From NCBI GenBank assembly GCA_035294325.1, contig DATGLE010000090.1:11856-75855 (forward strand): a DNA stretch of 64,000 bases, read 5' to 3'. Positions 41,011 through 50,908 of this stretch are shown here, in pieces. How positions within the stretch are numbered: position 1 is the first letter of the stretch; every line of letters starts with the position of its first letter. The notes below the pieces were generated by a model. That model saw only the letters and a program-made list of their open reading frames with translations, was not told where the DNA came from and did not search any database. A program made the position numbers and the translations under genes. The stretch is from DATGLE01 sp035294325 (GTDB lineage: Bacteria; Chloroflexota; Ktedonobacteria; Ktedonobacterales; Ktedonobacteraceae).

Positions 41011-42672
41011 TTGACAACTGAAAAAATTCGACTCATCCCGCTAGGGGGCCTGGGAGAAGTCGGAAAGAACATGATGGTCGTCGAATATGGAGACGATATC
41101 ATTATCATTGATGCTGGAGTGATGTTCCCCGATGACGAGATGTTCGGTGTCGATCTCGTCATTCCCGATACGAGCTATCTCTCAGACAAGAAGCAGCGTA
41201 TACGCGGAATTCTCATCACTCACGGCCACGAAGACCACGTTGGCGGCCTCCCCTATATCCTGCCGATGCTCGACTTTCCCCCCGTCTATGCGACACGTCT
41301 CACGCAGGGCTTGATTAACGTCAAACTCAAAGAGCATAAACTACTCGAAAGGGCAGACGTTAACGTTATTACCCCCGGCGATCAGATAGAGCTGGGTAAC
41401 TGCCTCGTTGAGTTTTTCCGCGTCAACCACAGCATTCCAGACGCGGTAGGTATCGTGATCCATACTCCAATCGGCACCGTGGTCCACACCGGCGACTACA
41501 AATTTGATTACACGCCTGTCGATGGCAAGCCCGCCGACTTTGGGACGCTGGGGCGTATCGGCAGGGAGGGCGTTCTGGTGATGCTGGGAGATAGCACGCG
41601 CGTAGAATCGCCAGGGTATACGCCATCCGAGCGCGTTATCAACGAATCGCTCGACAAAATCTTTGCCAACGCGCCGGGGCGCATTTTGCTGGCTACCTTC
41701 GCGTCGCTAATCTCGCGCGTGCAGCAGGTTGTAGATACCGCTGCCCGCTACGAGCGCTTCGTAGCCCTGGTTGGCCGCAGCATGGTCAACAATGTGCAAA
41801 TGGCGATGGAACTCGGCTACCTGGACATCCCGAGGGGGATGCTGATACGAGCGGAGGATATCAACAAGTTCAAGCCGGAGCAGGTGGTGATTATCTGCAC
41901 CGGCAGCCAGGGAGAGCCTACCTCGGCGCTCACACGCATCGCCAATAAAGATCACCGCCTGGTACGTATCGAGCCGGGCGATACCGTGATCCTCTCGGCG
42001 ACGCCGGTGCCTGGCAACGAGAAAATGGTGAACCGTACCATTAACAGCCTGTTCCGCCAGGGAGCCGAGGTCTTCTACCAGGGCATCTCGCATGTGCATG
42101 TGTCGGGCCACGCCTCCCAGGAAGAATTGAAGCTGATGCTCAGTCTCATCCAGCCGAAATTCTTCATGCCGGTGCACGGCGAGTACCGGCAGCTTGTGCT
42201 GCATGCCAGGCTGGCGTATTCGCTGGGTATTCCAGAGGAGCATATCGTGGTCGCCGAAGATGGCGATATCATTGAAGTTACCCCCGATGCCATCAAGCCG
42301 GTAGATCATACGACCAGCGGCAACGTCTTCGTGGATGGCCTGAGCGTTGGAGATGTCGGGCAGATCGTGCTGCGTGACCGCAAAGTGCTGTCGCAGGATG
42401 GCATTCTGATGGTGGTGCTGACGGTGGATAAAGAGACGGGGCAGCCGCTCGCCGGTCCCGATATTGTCTCGCGTGGCTTCGTTTACATGCGTGACGCCGA
42501 GGAACTGCTGGAAAGTTCACGCGAGCGCGTGCGCGAGTCGTTCATCGGCTTGAACGGGCACTCCTCGGACTGGTCGTTCGTCAAAGATAAGATCAGGCAT
42601 ACGCTTAGCGAATTTCTCTATGAGAAGACGCACCGCCGCCCCATGATCTTACCTGTCGTGATGGAGGTATAA
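41011..42672 (+). CDS. rnj: ribonuclease J
   Basis: RNase J has 5'-3' exonuclease and endonuclease activity and is central to mRNA decay in bacteria without RNase E, as in many Chloroflexota. The 553-residue length is normal. It has IRLIPLGGLGEVGKNMMVVE at the N terminus, the metallo-beta-lactamase motif THGHEDHVGGLPYI, VVHTGDYKFD, the beta-CASP region with LLATFASLISRVQQVVDTAA and ICTGSQGEPTSALTRI, and HVSGHASQEELKLM. The likely start is TTG 41011 (MTTEKIRLIP), with AGGAGG 11 bases upstream. A strong terminator follows. Confidence 0.95.
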   Translation: MTTEKIRLIPLGGLGEVGKNMMVVEYGDDIIIIDAGVMFPDDEMFGVDLVIPDTSYLSDKKQRIRGILITHGHEDHVGGLPYILPMLDFPPVYATRLTQGLINVKLKEHKLLERADVNVITPGDQIELGNCLVEFFRVNHSIPDAVGIVIHTPIGTVVHTGDYKFDYTPVDGKPADFGTLGRIGREGVLVMLGDSTRVESPGYTPSERVINESLDKIFANAPGRILLATFASLISRVQQVVDTAARYERFVALVGRSMVNNVQMAMELGYLDIPRGMLIRAEDINKFKPEQVVIICTGSQGEPTSALTRIANKDHRLVRIEPGDTVILSATPVPGNEKMVNRTINSLFRQGAEVFYQGISHVHVSGHASQEELKLMLSLIQPKFFMPVHGEYRQLVLHARLAYSLGIPEEHIVVAEDGDIIEVTPDAIKPVDHTTSGNVFVDGLSVGDVGQIVLRDRKVLSQDGILMVVLTVDKETGQPLAGPDIVSRGFVYMRDAEELLESSRERVRESFIGLNGHSSDWSFVKDKIRHTLSEFLYEKTHRRPMILPVVMEV

Positions 42673-42725
42673 AAAAGAAGCCAATCGCTCAGACGCTGCG
42701 CGTCTGAGCGATTGGCTTCTTTTTT
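42671..42725 (+). terminator. strong intrinsic terminator after rnj
   Basis: A perfect 26-bp stem with a TGC loop, opening with AAAAAAGAAGCC and ending GGCTTCTTTTTT. It starts at the rnj stop codon and has T runs on both strands, so it should work in both directions. Confidence 0.92.
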
Positions 42726-42796
42726 ATTTAACTATTGCTTCTCTGGAACATCTGCGCTATCATACGGGTGTCTTACTCTTAAGAAGGGGAAACCGC

Positions 42797-45796
42797 ATGG
42801 CAGGCAGCGATCAGAGAAAAGGGGCCAGGCGTCAAAGCGAGCGCATAGTGCCGAATATGGATCGTGGTTCCTCGCGCGTGAGCAGAGCCGCGGGCAGCCT
42901 CGGTTCGCAGAGCGTGCAGAGCGCGCGCGTCGAGCAGCGTTCCAGCCTGCCCTCCACAAAGCAGAGCGGGCGCCACCGGGCATCTACAAAGCAGGCATCG
43001 CGCAGCAAGAAAAACGCGCGCCCTGATCGTCCCACGCCTTCCAACATCCCTTCTTCCGGCACGCCAAAGGACACGCAATTCATCAAGTGGGCGCAGGATA
43101 AATGGCGCGGGATGGAGCCACATCACCAGCAGCGCCTCCTCAGCATCTTGCTGCTGATATTATCGCTCCTGCTGGCGGCGTCGCTTACGGTCTTCCGTTC
43201 GGCTCCCGTCCTGCAAGCGTTCTATAAATTTTTCATCACCTTCTTCGGCTGGTCCGCCTATTTGCTGGCACTCGGCCTGGTCGCTTTCGCTATGGCCCAT
43301 CTGATCGAAGGCATACGCAAGCAGCGCTTTATCCGCTGGTCGATGGTGATCGGCCTGGGTATCATCTGGCTGCTCCTGCTCATCGAGAGCCGTCTGATCT
43401 TTGGGCACCTCTCGGTTGGCATACTGGCCGAACTGCTGGTGATCCCGCTGCTGGGCTGGCCTCCGCTGATCGATCACGTCATCACACTGGGCTTGCTGCT
43501 CATCGTGGCAATCATCACCTTCCGCATCACTTTCGGGCATGTGCTCATGGTCGGGCGCGTCGTGCAGCGTGTATTGTCAGGAGGCCAGAAAAAGCCTCCC
43601 CGGAACAAAAACAGTGGTCCTTCGCCATTTCTGGGGCAGCGCCCCCGGTACAGCCGCTACGGCCCCGGCCCCGCCAATGACGCTGCCACCCCCGGCACCG
43701 GGCGCGCCCGGCCGCTTGCACGCGGGGGCCAGCGTCCAATTGCAGGCGCCAGCGCGCCGGCTGAGGAGGACGATGAGGGCAATATCGATTTCGAGGCGGA
43801 TTTCGAGGCCGATGACGATCCTCTCAACGACATTAACATTCATAAGAAAGACATCGGTCTGGTGCCGCGTGGCCCACGCGCGCCGCAGCCCATTGATCCT
43901 GGCAGCCAGGCCCGTCCCGCCCAGAACGTCAGCCAGCGCCCGCTGCCCTTCGATCAGCCCGACGCGGCTCAGTCTGCCAAAAAGTCCGCCCGCAAACCCG
44001 AGCAGATGGAGCCGCTGGCGCCCAATCCGCGACTTGTGAACCAGCCGAAAGCGCGCGCCGGGGCCGATCCTACTATTGCCTCGGCCTGGAAACTGCCCGA
44101 TACCATCCTGCTCAACAATCCAGAGGAAGTCAAGCTGCATATGCTTGGCGACGATACCGGCGCTCTGGCGAAGACCATCCAGGAGACACTGCGCAGTTTC
44201 CACGTCGAGGCGGAGGTCAGGCCCGAAGATATAAGCATCGGGCCGACGGTTATTCGCTTCGGCATTCGTCCAACCGGTAAGCCCGCCATGAAGCTCGACG
44301 AAAAGAGCGGCAAAATGGCGCCTGTGCGCGATGCCGGCGGCAACATCGTCTACGAAACGCGCACACGCGTCAGTCGCATCATGGCTTTGCAGAACGATCT
44401 CGCCCTCGTGCTGGAGGCCAAGACGATCCGTATGGAGGCCCCCGTGCCGGGCCGGCCCTATGTGGGCGTCGAGATCCCGAATAAGAACAGCCGCCTGGTG
44501 ACGCTGCGCGAAGTGCTGGAGAGCAAGGAGTACCAGGCGGCAAAGGCAAAATCGAAGCTGGCGATAGCGCTGGGCAAGGATGTAGCCGGGCAGGTGCGCG
44601 TTGCCGACCTGACACGCATGCCGCACCTGCTCATCGCGGGCGCGACAGGCAGCGGAAAATCGGTATGCATCAATACTATCATCGCCAGCATTCTGACACA
44701 GGCAACCCCCGACGATGTGCGCCTGCTGCTGGTCGATCCCAAGATGGTAGAGCTGAACATGTATAACGGGATTCCCCACCTGCTCTCGCCCGTCGTAACC
44801 GAGGTCGATAAGGTGGTGCCGCTGCTCAAGAACGCGATCAACGAGATGGAACGACGTTACCGCCTCTTCTCACAATTGAATGTGCGCAACCTGGACGGCT
44901 ATCGCAAGCTGCGCCGCGAGAAGATTGCGAAGGGCGATACCTCGCTCAACAATCTGCCAGCCATCGTGATTATTATCGACGAACTGGCGGATCTGATGAT
45001 GGCGGCCCCTGAAGAGGTAGAAGGTATGATCTGTCGCCTGGCGCAACTTGCGCGCGCCACCGGTATTCACCTGGTGGTGGCGACGCAGCGCCCCTCGGTT
45101 GATGTCATCACCGGTCTGATCAAGGCGAACATTCCAACGCGCATCTCTTTCATGGTCAGTTCCGCCGTCGATTCGCGCACAATTATCGATATGGGCGGCG
45201 CCGAACGACTGCTCGGGCGCGGCGACATGCTCTACCTGCCCGCCGATGCCGGCCGGCCAGAGCGCATCCAGGGCGCGTTCCTCACCGATGAGGAAGCGCA
45301 GTCGCTCGTGAGCTACTGGCAGCAGCAGATCATCGAGCACGCTATAGCCGTTGGCAATACCCCTGATCCCGCGCTGGCTCCCACACAGCCAATCATCGAG
45401 CCTGGCTGGGAGATCAAAGAGCAGCCCTCCGACGAGTTCGAGCTGGATGATGAGCTGCTGGAGAGGGCCGAAGAGGTTGTGCGCGAGTACGGGAAGGCGT
45501 CGATCTCGCTGTTGCAGCGCCGCCTGCGCATCGGCTACTCGCGGGCGGCGCGCCTGATCGATCTATTGGAGGAGCACGGCATCATCGGGCCATCCGAGAC
45601 CGGTGGACGCTCGCGCGAGATACTGGATAGCGGCAATGGCTATGACAGGCGCGGCGAGGGCCATTCGCTGGCCGACGAGGCAGCGGATATCGTGGCCGGG
45701 GAGCGCGCGCGAGATGAGTTCCTGCGCAGGCAAGCGGCGCGCCACTCACCGCCATCAAGCCAGGATCAGCCGTCCTCCCCCGATGAGCGCGACTAA
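42797..45796 (+). CDS. ftsK: FtsK/SpoIIIE DNA translocase
   Basis: FtsK pumps chromosome ends through the closing septum. The 999-residue protein has a basic Ser/Arg-rich leader, four membrane helices (about residues 115-250), a 170-residue Pro/Arg/Asp-rich linker, and the motor: LAIALGKDVAGQVRVADL, Walker A LLIAGATGSGKSVCINTII, Walker B IVIIIDELADLMMAAPEEVE, ATGIHLVVATQRPSVDVITG. The C-terminal gamma winged helix (ASISLLQRRLRIGYSRAARL) reads KOPS or SRS-type polarity sequences. The start has AAGGGGAAACCGC. Confidence 0.96.
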   Translation: MAGSDQRKGARRQSERIVPNMDRGSSRVSRAAGSLGSQSVQSARVEQRSSLPSTKQSGRHRASTKQASRSKKNARPDRPTPSNIPSSGTPKDTQFIKWAQDKWRGMEPHHQQRLLSILLLILSLLLAASLTVFRSAPVLQAFYKFFITFFGWSAYLLALGLVAFAMAHLIEGIRKQRFIRWSMVIGLGIIWLLLLIESRLIFGHLSVGILAELLVIPLLGWPPLIDHVITLGLLLIVAIITFRITFGHVLMVGRVVQRVLSGGQKKPPRNKNSGPSPFLGQRPRYSRYGPGPANDAATPGTGRARPLARGGQRPIAGASAPAEEDDEGNIDFEADFEADDDPLNDINIHKKDIGLVPRGPRAPQPIDPGSQARPAQNVSQRPLPFDQPDAAQSAKKSARKPEQMEPLAPNPRLVNQPKARAGADPTIASAWKLPDTILLNNPEEVKLHMLGDDTGALAKTIQETLRSFHVEAEVRPEDISIGPTVIRFGIRPTGKPAMKLDEKSGKMAPVRDAGGNIVYETRTRVSRIMALQNDLALVLEAKTIRMEAPVPGRPYVGVEIPNKNSRLVTLREVLESKEYQAAKAKSKLAIALGKDVAGQVRVADLTRMPHLLIAGATGSGKSVCINTIIASILTQATPDDVRLLLVDPKMVELNMYNGIPHLLSPVVTEVDKVVPLLKNAINEMERRYRLFSQLNVRNLDGYRKLRREKIAKGDTSLNNLPAIVIIIDELADLMMAAPEEVEGMICRLAQLARATGIHLVVATQRPSVDVITGLIKANIPTRISFMVSSAVDSRTIIDMGGAERLLGRGDMLYLPADAGRPERIQGAFLTDEEAQSLVSYWQQQIIEHAIAVGNTPDPALAPTQPIIEPGWEIKEQPSDEFELDDELLERAEEVVREYGKASISLLQRRLRIGYSRAARLIDLLEEHGIIGPSETGGRSREILDSGNGYDRRGEGHSLADEAADIVAGERARDEFLRRQAARHSPPSSQDQPSSPDERD

Positions 45797-45820
45797 TGGC
45801 AAACATGTTTTTATTACTTT

Positions 45821-47371
45821 TCACCGCTTTTGCTCAAGCTGGTGCAGTGCCTCCGCCCGGCTGTGCCGGGCCAGGTTATGGCCGGGATCCAGCTCAAGGG
45901 CGCGATCAAAGTCGATAATGGCCTGGCGATAGCGCTGGAGGCCGTAATATGCGTTGCCACGGTTGTAGTACGCCCTGGGATCAGCAGGAGTCAGGGCGAC
46001 GGCGCGGTCAAAATCGTCGAGCGCTTTGCCATACTGCCGCAGGAGGCCATAGGCGATGCCCCGGTTCGTGTAGATTGTGGCATTGTAGGGATCGCGGGCA
46101 ATGGCCTGGTCGTAATCGGCGATAGCCCTGTGATACTGCCGCAGGTGCGCGTAGGCAAGACCGCGATTATGATAGGCCGTGGCATAGTCAGCATCGAGGG
46201 CCAGCGCGCGGTCATAGTCGGCGATGGCTTTGTGATACTGTCGCAGACCATCGTAAGCGTTGCCACGATTATTGCAGGCGACAGCATCGTAGGGATCGAG
46301 GGCCAGCGCGCAGTCATAGTCGGCGAGAGCGCGCTCATATTCTCGCAGGTGGCCGTAAGCGTTGCCACGGCGCGCGTAGGCAGCAGCGCAGCCAGGATCA
46401 AGGTCAATCGCCTGACTATAGGCAGTCACGGCCTCTGTATAGCGCAGAGCCTCGTAGTGAGCATCGCCCTCGGCGAGCCACTGCCGCTTTGTCTTTCGGT
46501 TCATCGCTGGTACCGGCTGCGCAGGCTGCGCAGGCTGCACCGGCTGCGCACGCCCACATACTGCTTCCAGCGCGGCAGCAAATTCCCACACGCTGGCAAA
46601 ACGGCTCTTTGGCTCCTTTGCCAGCGCCCGCATGACGACCTGTTCGAGTGCCGGCGAATAGTGCGCAATTGTGCGCGGCAGCGGCGGAGGAGCGACCTGC
46701 ATATGCTGGCCGAATAGCTCGTAGAAGGTTCCTTTAAAGGGCCGCACTCCAGTCAGCCACTCGTAGACAACCACACCAAGCGCATATTGATCGCTGGCGC
46801 GGCTCGCCTTGCCCAGAAATTGTTCGGGCGCCATATAGTAAGGCGTACCTGCCATGCTCCGCACCGCCTGAATCGACGAAGCGCTCCCGCTCTGCGAGAC
46901 CACCGCGATGCCAAAGTCGCTCAACAGCACCTCGTTATTCCTGCCGATCAGCATATTCTCCGGCTTGACATCGCGGTGGATCAGGTTCTCCTCATGGGCA
47001 AACTGTAACGCGGCGGCGATCTGCTGAACGTACTCTACAATCGTGGGCAGCGGCAGCGGCATGCCTCTGGGACAGCGGTGACGCAGCGTGCCGTTGGGGG
47101 CATACTCCATGACGATGAACGGCGTGCTGGTGGTTTGCTCCACGCCGAAGTCGAGCACAGGAACAATATGGGGGTGTCTGAGGCGAAAAATGCGCACCTC
47201 ATTGATGAAATCGTAAAATTCCTCATTGCTGATCCTGGTATGCAGGATCTTGATGGCGACCTGTGTTTTGCGGCGTATATGCTCGCCGAGGTAAACCTCA
47301 CCAAATGTCCCCTGCCCCAGTAAGCGTATGAGGGAATAGTTGTCAAGCTGCTGACCTGAGCGGTCCGCCAT
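45821..47371 (-). CDS. Ser/Thr protein kinase with TPR tail
   Basis: The 516-residue protein starts MADRSGQQLDNYSLIRLLGQ and has a complete Hanks-type kinase: GQGTFGEVYLGEH glycine loop, VAIKIL Lys, HRDVKPENML catalytic loop, DFGIAVV, and MAGTPYYMAPEQFLG. It should be active. After a short Gln/Pro/Ala linker there are about seven TPR units (AIADYDRALALDPYDATAYNNRG-like). No membrane helix is visible, so it is a soluble kinase. Convergent with ftsK (24-base gap); the promoter is at 47542-47570, giving a leader of about 165 bases that contains a hairpin CAGGAGGG/CCCTCCTG (47509-47530). Confidence 0.93.
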   Translation of the reverse strand: MADRSGQQLDNYSLIRLLGQGTFGEVYLGEHIRRKTQVAIKILHTRISNEEFYDFINEVRIFRLRHPHIVPVLDFGVEQTTSTPFIVMEYAPNGTLRHRCPRGMPLPLPTIVEYVQQIAAALQFAHEENLIHRDVKPENMLIGRNNEVLLSDFGIAVVSQSGSASSIQAVRSMAGTPYYMAPEQFLGKASRASDQYALGVVVYEWLTGVRPFKGTFYELFGQHMQVAPPPLPRTIAHYSPALEQVVMRALAKEPKSRFASVWEFAAALEAVCGRAQPVQPAQPAQPVPAMNRKTKRQWLAEGDAHYEALRYTEAVTAYSQAIDLDPGCAAAYARRGNAYGHLREYERALADYDCALALDPYDAVACNNRGNAYDGLRQYHKAIADYDRALALDADYATAYHNRGLAYAHLRQYHRAIADYDQAIARDPYNATIYTNRGIAYGLLRQYGKALDDFDRAVALTPADPRAYYNRGNAYYGLQRYRQAIIDFDRALELDPGHNLARHSRAEALHQLEQKR

Positions 47372-47541
47372 TTCCTCTTTCCACCAGGTGGCCCACTCCA
47401 CCCAAAAGAATTTCGGGGAACACTCCACAGCCTCCATCTTCCGCCAGGCAACGACGCTGCCGCGTCCAGTGCGGCGCCCTCAGCCCTGCGGAGAGGCAGC
47501 GCCCCCGTCAGGAGGGCGACCACCCTCCTGCACCTCCCGCT

Positions 47542-47570
47542 ATTATAGCTCTCTGCGGGCCGGCGGTCAA
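47542..47570 (-). promoter_or_regulatory. consensus sigma-70 promoter for the kinase gene
   Basis: On the minus strand TTGACC and TATAAT are separated by exactly 17 bases. It lies six bases beyond the stop of trmD, between the two genes, so the kinase has its own promoter. Confidence 0.75.
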
Positions 47571-47575
47571 TAAAC

Positions 47576-48304
47576 TCACTGCTGCTCTTCCTCTCGCAAC
47601 TCCCGTAATAACTGCTGGTCGAGCTTGCTGCTCAGGTCGAGTCTGGCAAACAGGTCGGGGCGACGCTGGCGCGTTCGCCTTAACGATTCCTTGCGCCGCC
47701 AGCGGGCGATCTGCTCGTGATGGCCCGAAAGCAGGATCTCGGGCACGCGCCACGTTCTGAATTCGGGAGGGCGCGTATACTGTGGATACTCCAGCATATA
47801 GCTGCTGTGGGACTCCTCCAGAGTAGAGCCTTCGGCCAGCACGCCGGGGATAAGGCGCGCGACGGCATCGACGACGACCATTGCGGCCAGTTCGCCGCCC
47901 GTGAGTACATAATCGCCAATCGATAGCTCGTCGGTGACAAGATGCTCGCGCACACGCTCATCGATGCCTTCATAGTGACCGCAGAGCAGTGAGATACGTG
48001 GCTCACGCGCCAGTGCGCGGGCAATCTCCTGGTTGAAGAGGCGCCCCTGCGGCGTTAGCAGGATGATCGGGCCGCCCTGGTAGACAGCCTCAACGGCGGC
48101 AAAAATTGGTTCGGGCTTCATCACCATTCCGGCGCCGCCGCCATAGGGATAGTCATCGACGATATGATGTTTATCGGTGGTTACATCGCGAATATTATGC
48201 AAGCTAATACTGAGCAGCCCCCGCTCCTGTGCGCGTTTCAGGATGCTCTCGCTCAATGGTCCCTGGAACATAGAGGGAAAGAGCGTGAAGATGTCAAAAT
48301 GCAT
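47576..48304 (-). CDS. trmD: tRNA (guanine37-N1)-methyltransferase TrmD
   Basis: TrmD methylates G37 next to the anticodon to keep the reading frame. The 242-residue SPOUT enzyme has [20 protein letters not shown] at the N terminus, [19 protein letters not shown], the trefoil-knot [20 protein letters not shown] and [20 protein letters not shown], and [23 protein letters not shown] at 48304 is preferred to the GTG four codons upstream. It is usually in an rpsP-rimM-trmD-rplS operon; here those neighbours are absent, so the gene has been moved. Confidence 0.96.
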   Translation of the reverse strand: MHFDIFTLFPSMFQGPLSESILKRAQERGLLSISLHNIRDVTTDKHHIVDDYPYGGGAGMVMKPEPIFAAVEAVYQGGPIILLTPQGRLFNQEIARALAREPRISLLCGHYEGIDERVREHLVTDELSIGDYVLTGGELAAMVVVDAVARLIPGVLAEGSTLEESHSSYMLEYPQYTRPPEFRTWRVPEILLSGHHEQIARWRRKESLRRTRQRRPDLFARLDLSSKLDQQLLRELREEEQQ

Positions 48305-48410
48305 GAGCCTACTCACCTCTGCCCATTTGTGTTACAATAACACCGTTGCCCTTTACGCGCAAGTCTTGTGAACCAGCGGCCACGCAGGTCGTTGCCACAG
48401 TGGAGAGTCG

Positions 48411-49997
48411 ATGATGTCCTGGTCGCAGATGCAACCACCGGAAGCAATGCACGATCAAATGACTATCCTGGTAGGCAGCGCCGTGCGACTACTTGGTGGC
48501 GAATGCGGCGTCTTTGTCGTATCGAACGAGGCATTTGATCCGCAGAGCCATGCTGAATATACCAGCTACCAGTTGAGCGAGGAGATCCTGTCGCTGCTGC
48601 TGGTGGCGGCCCGGGAGGGGGCCCAACCGAGTACCCTCTATCCTTTTGTGACCGCGCCGCTGCCGCCAGCGCTGCGCGTACAGGTGGGTCTGGATGAAAA
48701 GTTTGCCGCCTGGCAGGAGATCGAGCGCTGCTCGCTGGCTTTATATGATCGATCAGGGCTGCTGGGAGTGCTGCACTGCCTGCGCCCGGCCAGCGCCTGT
48801 GCCTGGTTCGAGCACGAGAGGGGGGAGCGCGCGCAAGCCGCTTTACACCAGTTCATCGCGCAGGTGGCAGGCGGCCTGCGCTTCGCCCTGAGAGCGCAGT
48901 CGCTGGTCAAGGAGCAGGGACGCTTTGCCGCCATTTTTCAGCATAGCGCGGAGGGCATCCTCACCGTCGATCACGCATTGCGCATCATCGACTTTAATCC
49001 GGCGATGGAGCGCCTGACGGGCTGGCACGAAAGCGAAGTGCTTGGCCGCTTCTATTTCAAGGTGCTCCGCCCTAGAGATCGACAGGGGAACGAACTGGGG
49101 CTACAGGACTCGCCGATCCTGCAAGCCTTCGCCGGTCAGCCGGTTGTAGAGCGCGAAATGATAATTACGGCCCGCGATGGACAGTGTTTCGATGTGCTGG
49201 TCACAGCCTCCTGCGTCCTCTCGGCAAGAGGAGAGCCGATGAATGGCATTCTCAACGTGCGCGACGTAACTCGCGAGCGACAGCAGGAGGAACAGCGTTC
49301 AACATTCATTTCTGTGATATCGCATGAATTGCAGACGCCCATCGCTATTATCAAAGGCTACGCCTCGACGCTGGCCCGCAGCGACGCGAAGCTCGAACCC
49401 GAAGCGCTGCGCTCGCGGCTAATTGCTATCGAAGAGGAAGCTGATCGTTTGAATAAACTGGTAGGAAACCTGCTCTATGCCTCACGCATTCAAGCTAATG
49501 GCCTGCATATGGATATTACATCGCTTGACCTCGGCCCGCTGATACAGAAGGTCGCGCGTCGTTTCCGGGGCAGGTATCCAGCTGTGCGTATAACGCTATC
49601 GATCCCGCCGAACTTACCATCGGTGATGGCTGATGGAGAGCGTATCGAAGAAGTATTGCAGAACCTGCTGGATAATGCTATTAAATATTCGCCCGACCGG
49701 CCTCTCATCACCATCTCGTGCCGCGCAACGGGCGAAGAGGTGATCGTCAGCGTCAGCGATGCCGGCATGGGCATCTCACTGCGTGACCAGGAACAGATTT
49801 TTGAGCGTTTTCACCGCGTTGGCGCTCCGCTTGCGCAGGCGACCCCGGGGGCCGGGCTGGGATTGTATATCTGCCGGGCGATTGTGGAGGCGCATGGAGG
49901 GCATATCTGGGTTGAGAGCGCTCTGCGTCAGGGTTCGACATTTTCGTTTAGTTTACCGCGTGAGGAGAAAGCACATTTACCGATGGTGGTGTTTTGA
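48411..49997 (+). CDS. PAS sensor histidine kinase
   Basis: A cytoplasmic sensor kinase of 528 residues without a membrane helix. Residues 1-170 resemble a GAF-like domain (CSLALYDRSGLLGVLHCLRP). Residues 175-300 are a PAS domain (FQHSAEGILTVDHALRIIDF, ERLTGWHESEVLGRFY). HisKA follows with VISHELQTPIAIIKGYASTL (phospho-His), and the ATPase has LLDNAIKYSPDRP, VSVSDAGMGISLRD and GAGLGLYICRAIVEAHGG. Cognate regulator is the next gene (49998), starting right after the TGA. The signal is unknown. Confidence 0.93.
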   Translation: MMSWSQMQPPEAMHDQMTILVGSAVRLLGGECGVFVVSNEAFDPQSHAEYTSYQLSEEILSLLLVAAREGAQPSTLYPFVTAPLPPALRVQVGLDEKFAAWQEIERCSLALYDRSGLLGVLHCLRPASACAWFEHERGERAQAALHQFIAQVAGGLRFALRAQSLVKEQGRFAAIFQHSAEGILTVDHALRIIDFNPAMERLTGWHESEVLGRFYFKVLRPRDRQGNELGLQDSPILQAFAGQPVVEREMIITARDGQCFDVLVTASCVLSARGEPMNGILNVRDVTRERQQEEQRSTFISVISHELQTPIAIIKGYASTLARSDAKLEPEALRSRLIAIEEEADRLNKLVGNLLYASRIQANGLHMDITSLDLGPLIQKVARRFRGRYPAVRITLSIPPNLPSVMADGERIEEVLQNLLDNAIKYSPDRPLITISCRATGEEVIVSVSDAGMGISLRDQEQIFERFHRVGAPLAQATPGAGLGLYICRAIVEAHGGHIWVESALRQGSTFSFSLPREEKAHLPMVVF

Positions 49998-50720
49998 ATG
50001 GAACAGGAAGCCTTCGATCAACGTGATATGACGATCTTGATTGTAGACGACGAGCCACGTATTCGCGACCTGGTGCGCCTGAATCTGGAAATGGAGCGCT
50101 ATCGAGTGATCGAGGCCAGTAACGGGCGTCAGGCCCTGGATGAGTTACGCGAACATCTGCCCGACCTGATTGTGCTGGATGTGATGATGCCGGAGATGGA
50201 CGGCTTTGAGACGCTGCGGGCCATTCGTGAAGTATCCACGGTTCCCGTCATCATGCTTACCGTGCGCCAGAGCGAGCAGGAACGCATACACGGGCTGGAC
50301 CTGGGGGCCGACGACTATATCTCCAAGCCGTTCAGTCCCCGCGAACTCCTTTCGCGTATCCGTGCGCTGCTGCGCCGCTCATTGATGGCTCCCCCGGCCC
50401 GCAAGACGGTGATCGAGGTCGATCCCGATCTCAAGATCGACTTCTCGCGCCGTGAAGTCACTGTGCGCGGGGAGAAAGTGATGCTGCGTCCAACCGAGTA
50501 CCGCCTGCTCTACCACCTGGTCAGCAACGCCGGACGCCTGCTGACGCATGAAACGCTGCTCTCTAAAGTCTGGGGCAGCGAATACCGCGACGAGTCCCAT
50601 TACCTGCGTTTATACATCACCTATCTGCGGCAAAAGCTTGAGAAAGATCCGGCGCACCCGCGCTATATCCTGACCGAGCGCGGCGTTGGCTACCGTTTCA
50701 AAGAACTGGACGGGGGCTGA
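49998..50720 (+). CDS. OmpR-type response regulator
   Basis: The 240-residue protein has [20 protein letters not shown], Asp in [16 protein letters not shown], Thr and Lys in [16 protein letters not shown] and [17 protein letters not shown], and a winged-helix DNA-binding domain ([52 protein letters not shown]). It pairs with the kinase upstream. KdpE-like by pattern ([12 protein letters not shown] and TYLRQKLE), but no kdp genes are here. The target promoter cannot be read. Confidence 0.92.
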   Translation: MEQEAFDQRDMTILIVDDEPRIRDLVRLNLEMERYRVIEASNGRQALDELREHLPDLIVLDVMMPEMDGFETLRAIREVSTVPVIMLTVRQSEQERIHGLDLGADDYISKPFSPRELLSRIRALLRRSLMAPPARKTVIEVDPDLKIDFSRREVTVRGEKVMLRPTEYRLLYHLVSNAGRLLTHETLLSKVWGSEYRDESHYLRLYITYLRQKLEKDPAHPRYILTERGVGYRFKELDGG

Positions 50721-50842
50721 TACAAAAATGCCCTGGTATGCGGCGGCACGGCTCCGCGACGCTTTGATGGTACTCCCGAACAACGGAAAGCGTGGGCACC
50801 GCGTATTATAAGGGAACTTTCACAGAATGAGATTTAACAACC

Positions 50843-50876
50843 AATCAGTATCATATCCTGGGCGTAGCCACGCGAT
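50843..50876 (+). repeat. family C end fragment, copy C4
   Basis: TTTAACAACCAATCAGTATC followed by CGTAGCCACGCGAT matches the outer end and first arm of C1 and C2; the rest of the element is missing. It sits in the 188-base gap before the URO-D family gene. Confidence 0.45.
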
Positions 50877-50908
50877 AATGAAGTGTAACGAACAAGAAAG
50901 GACATTTT

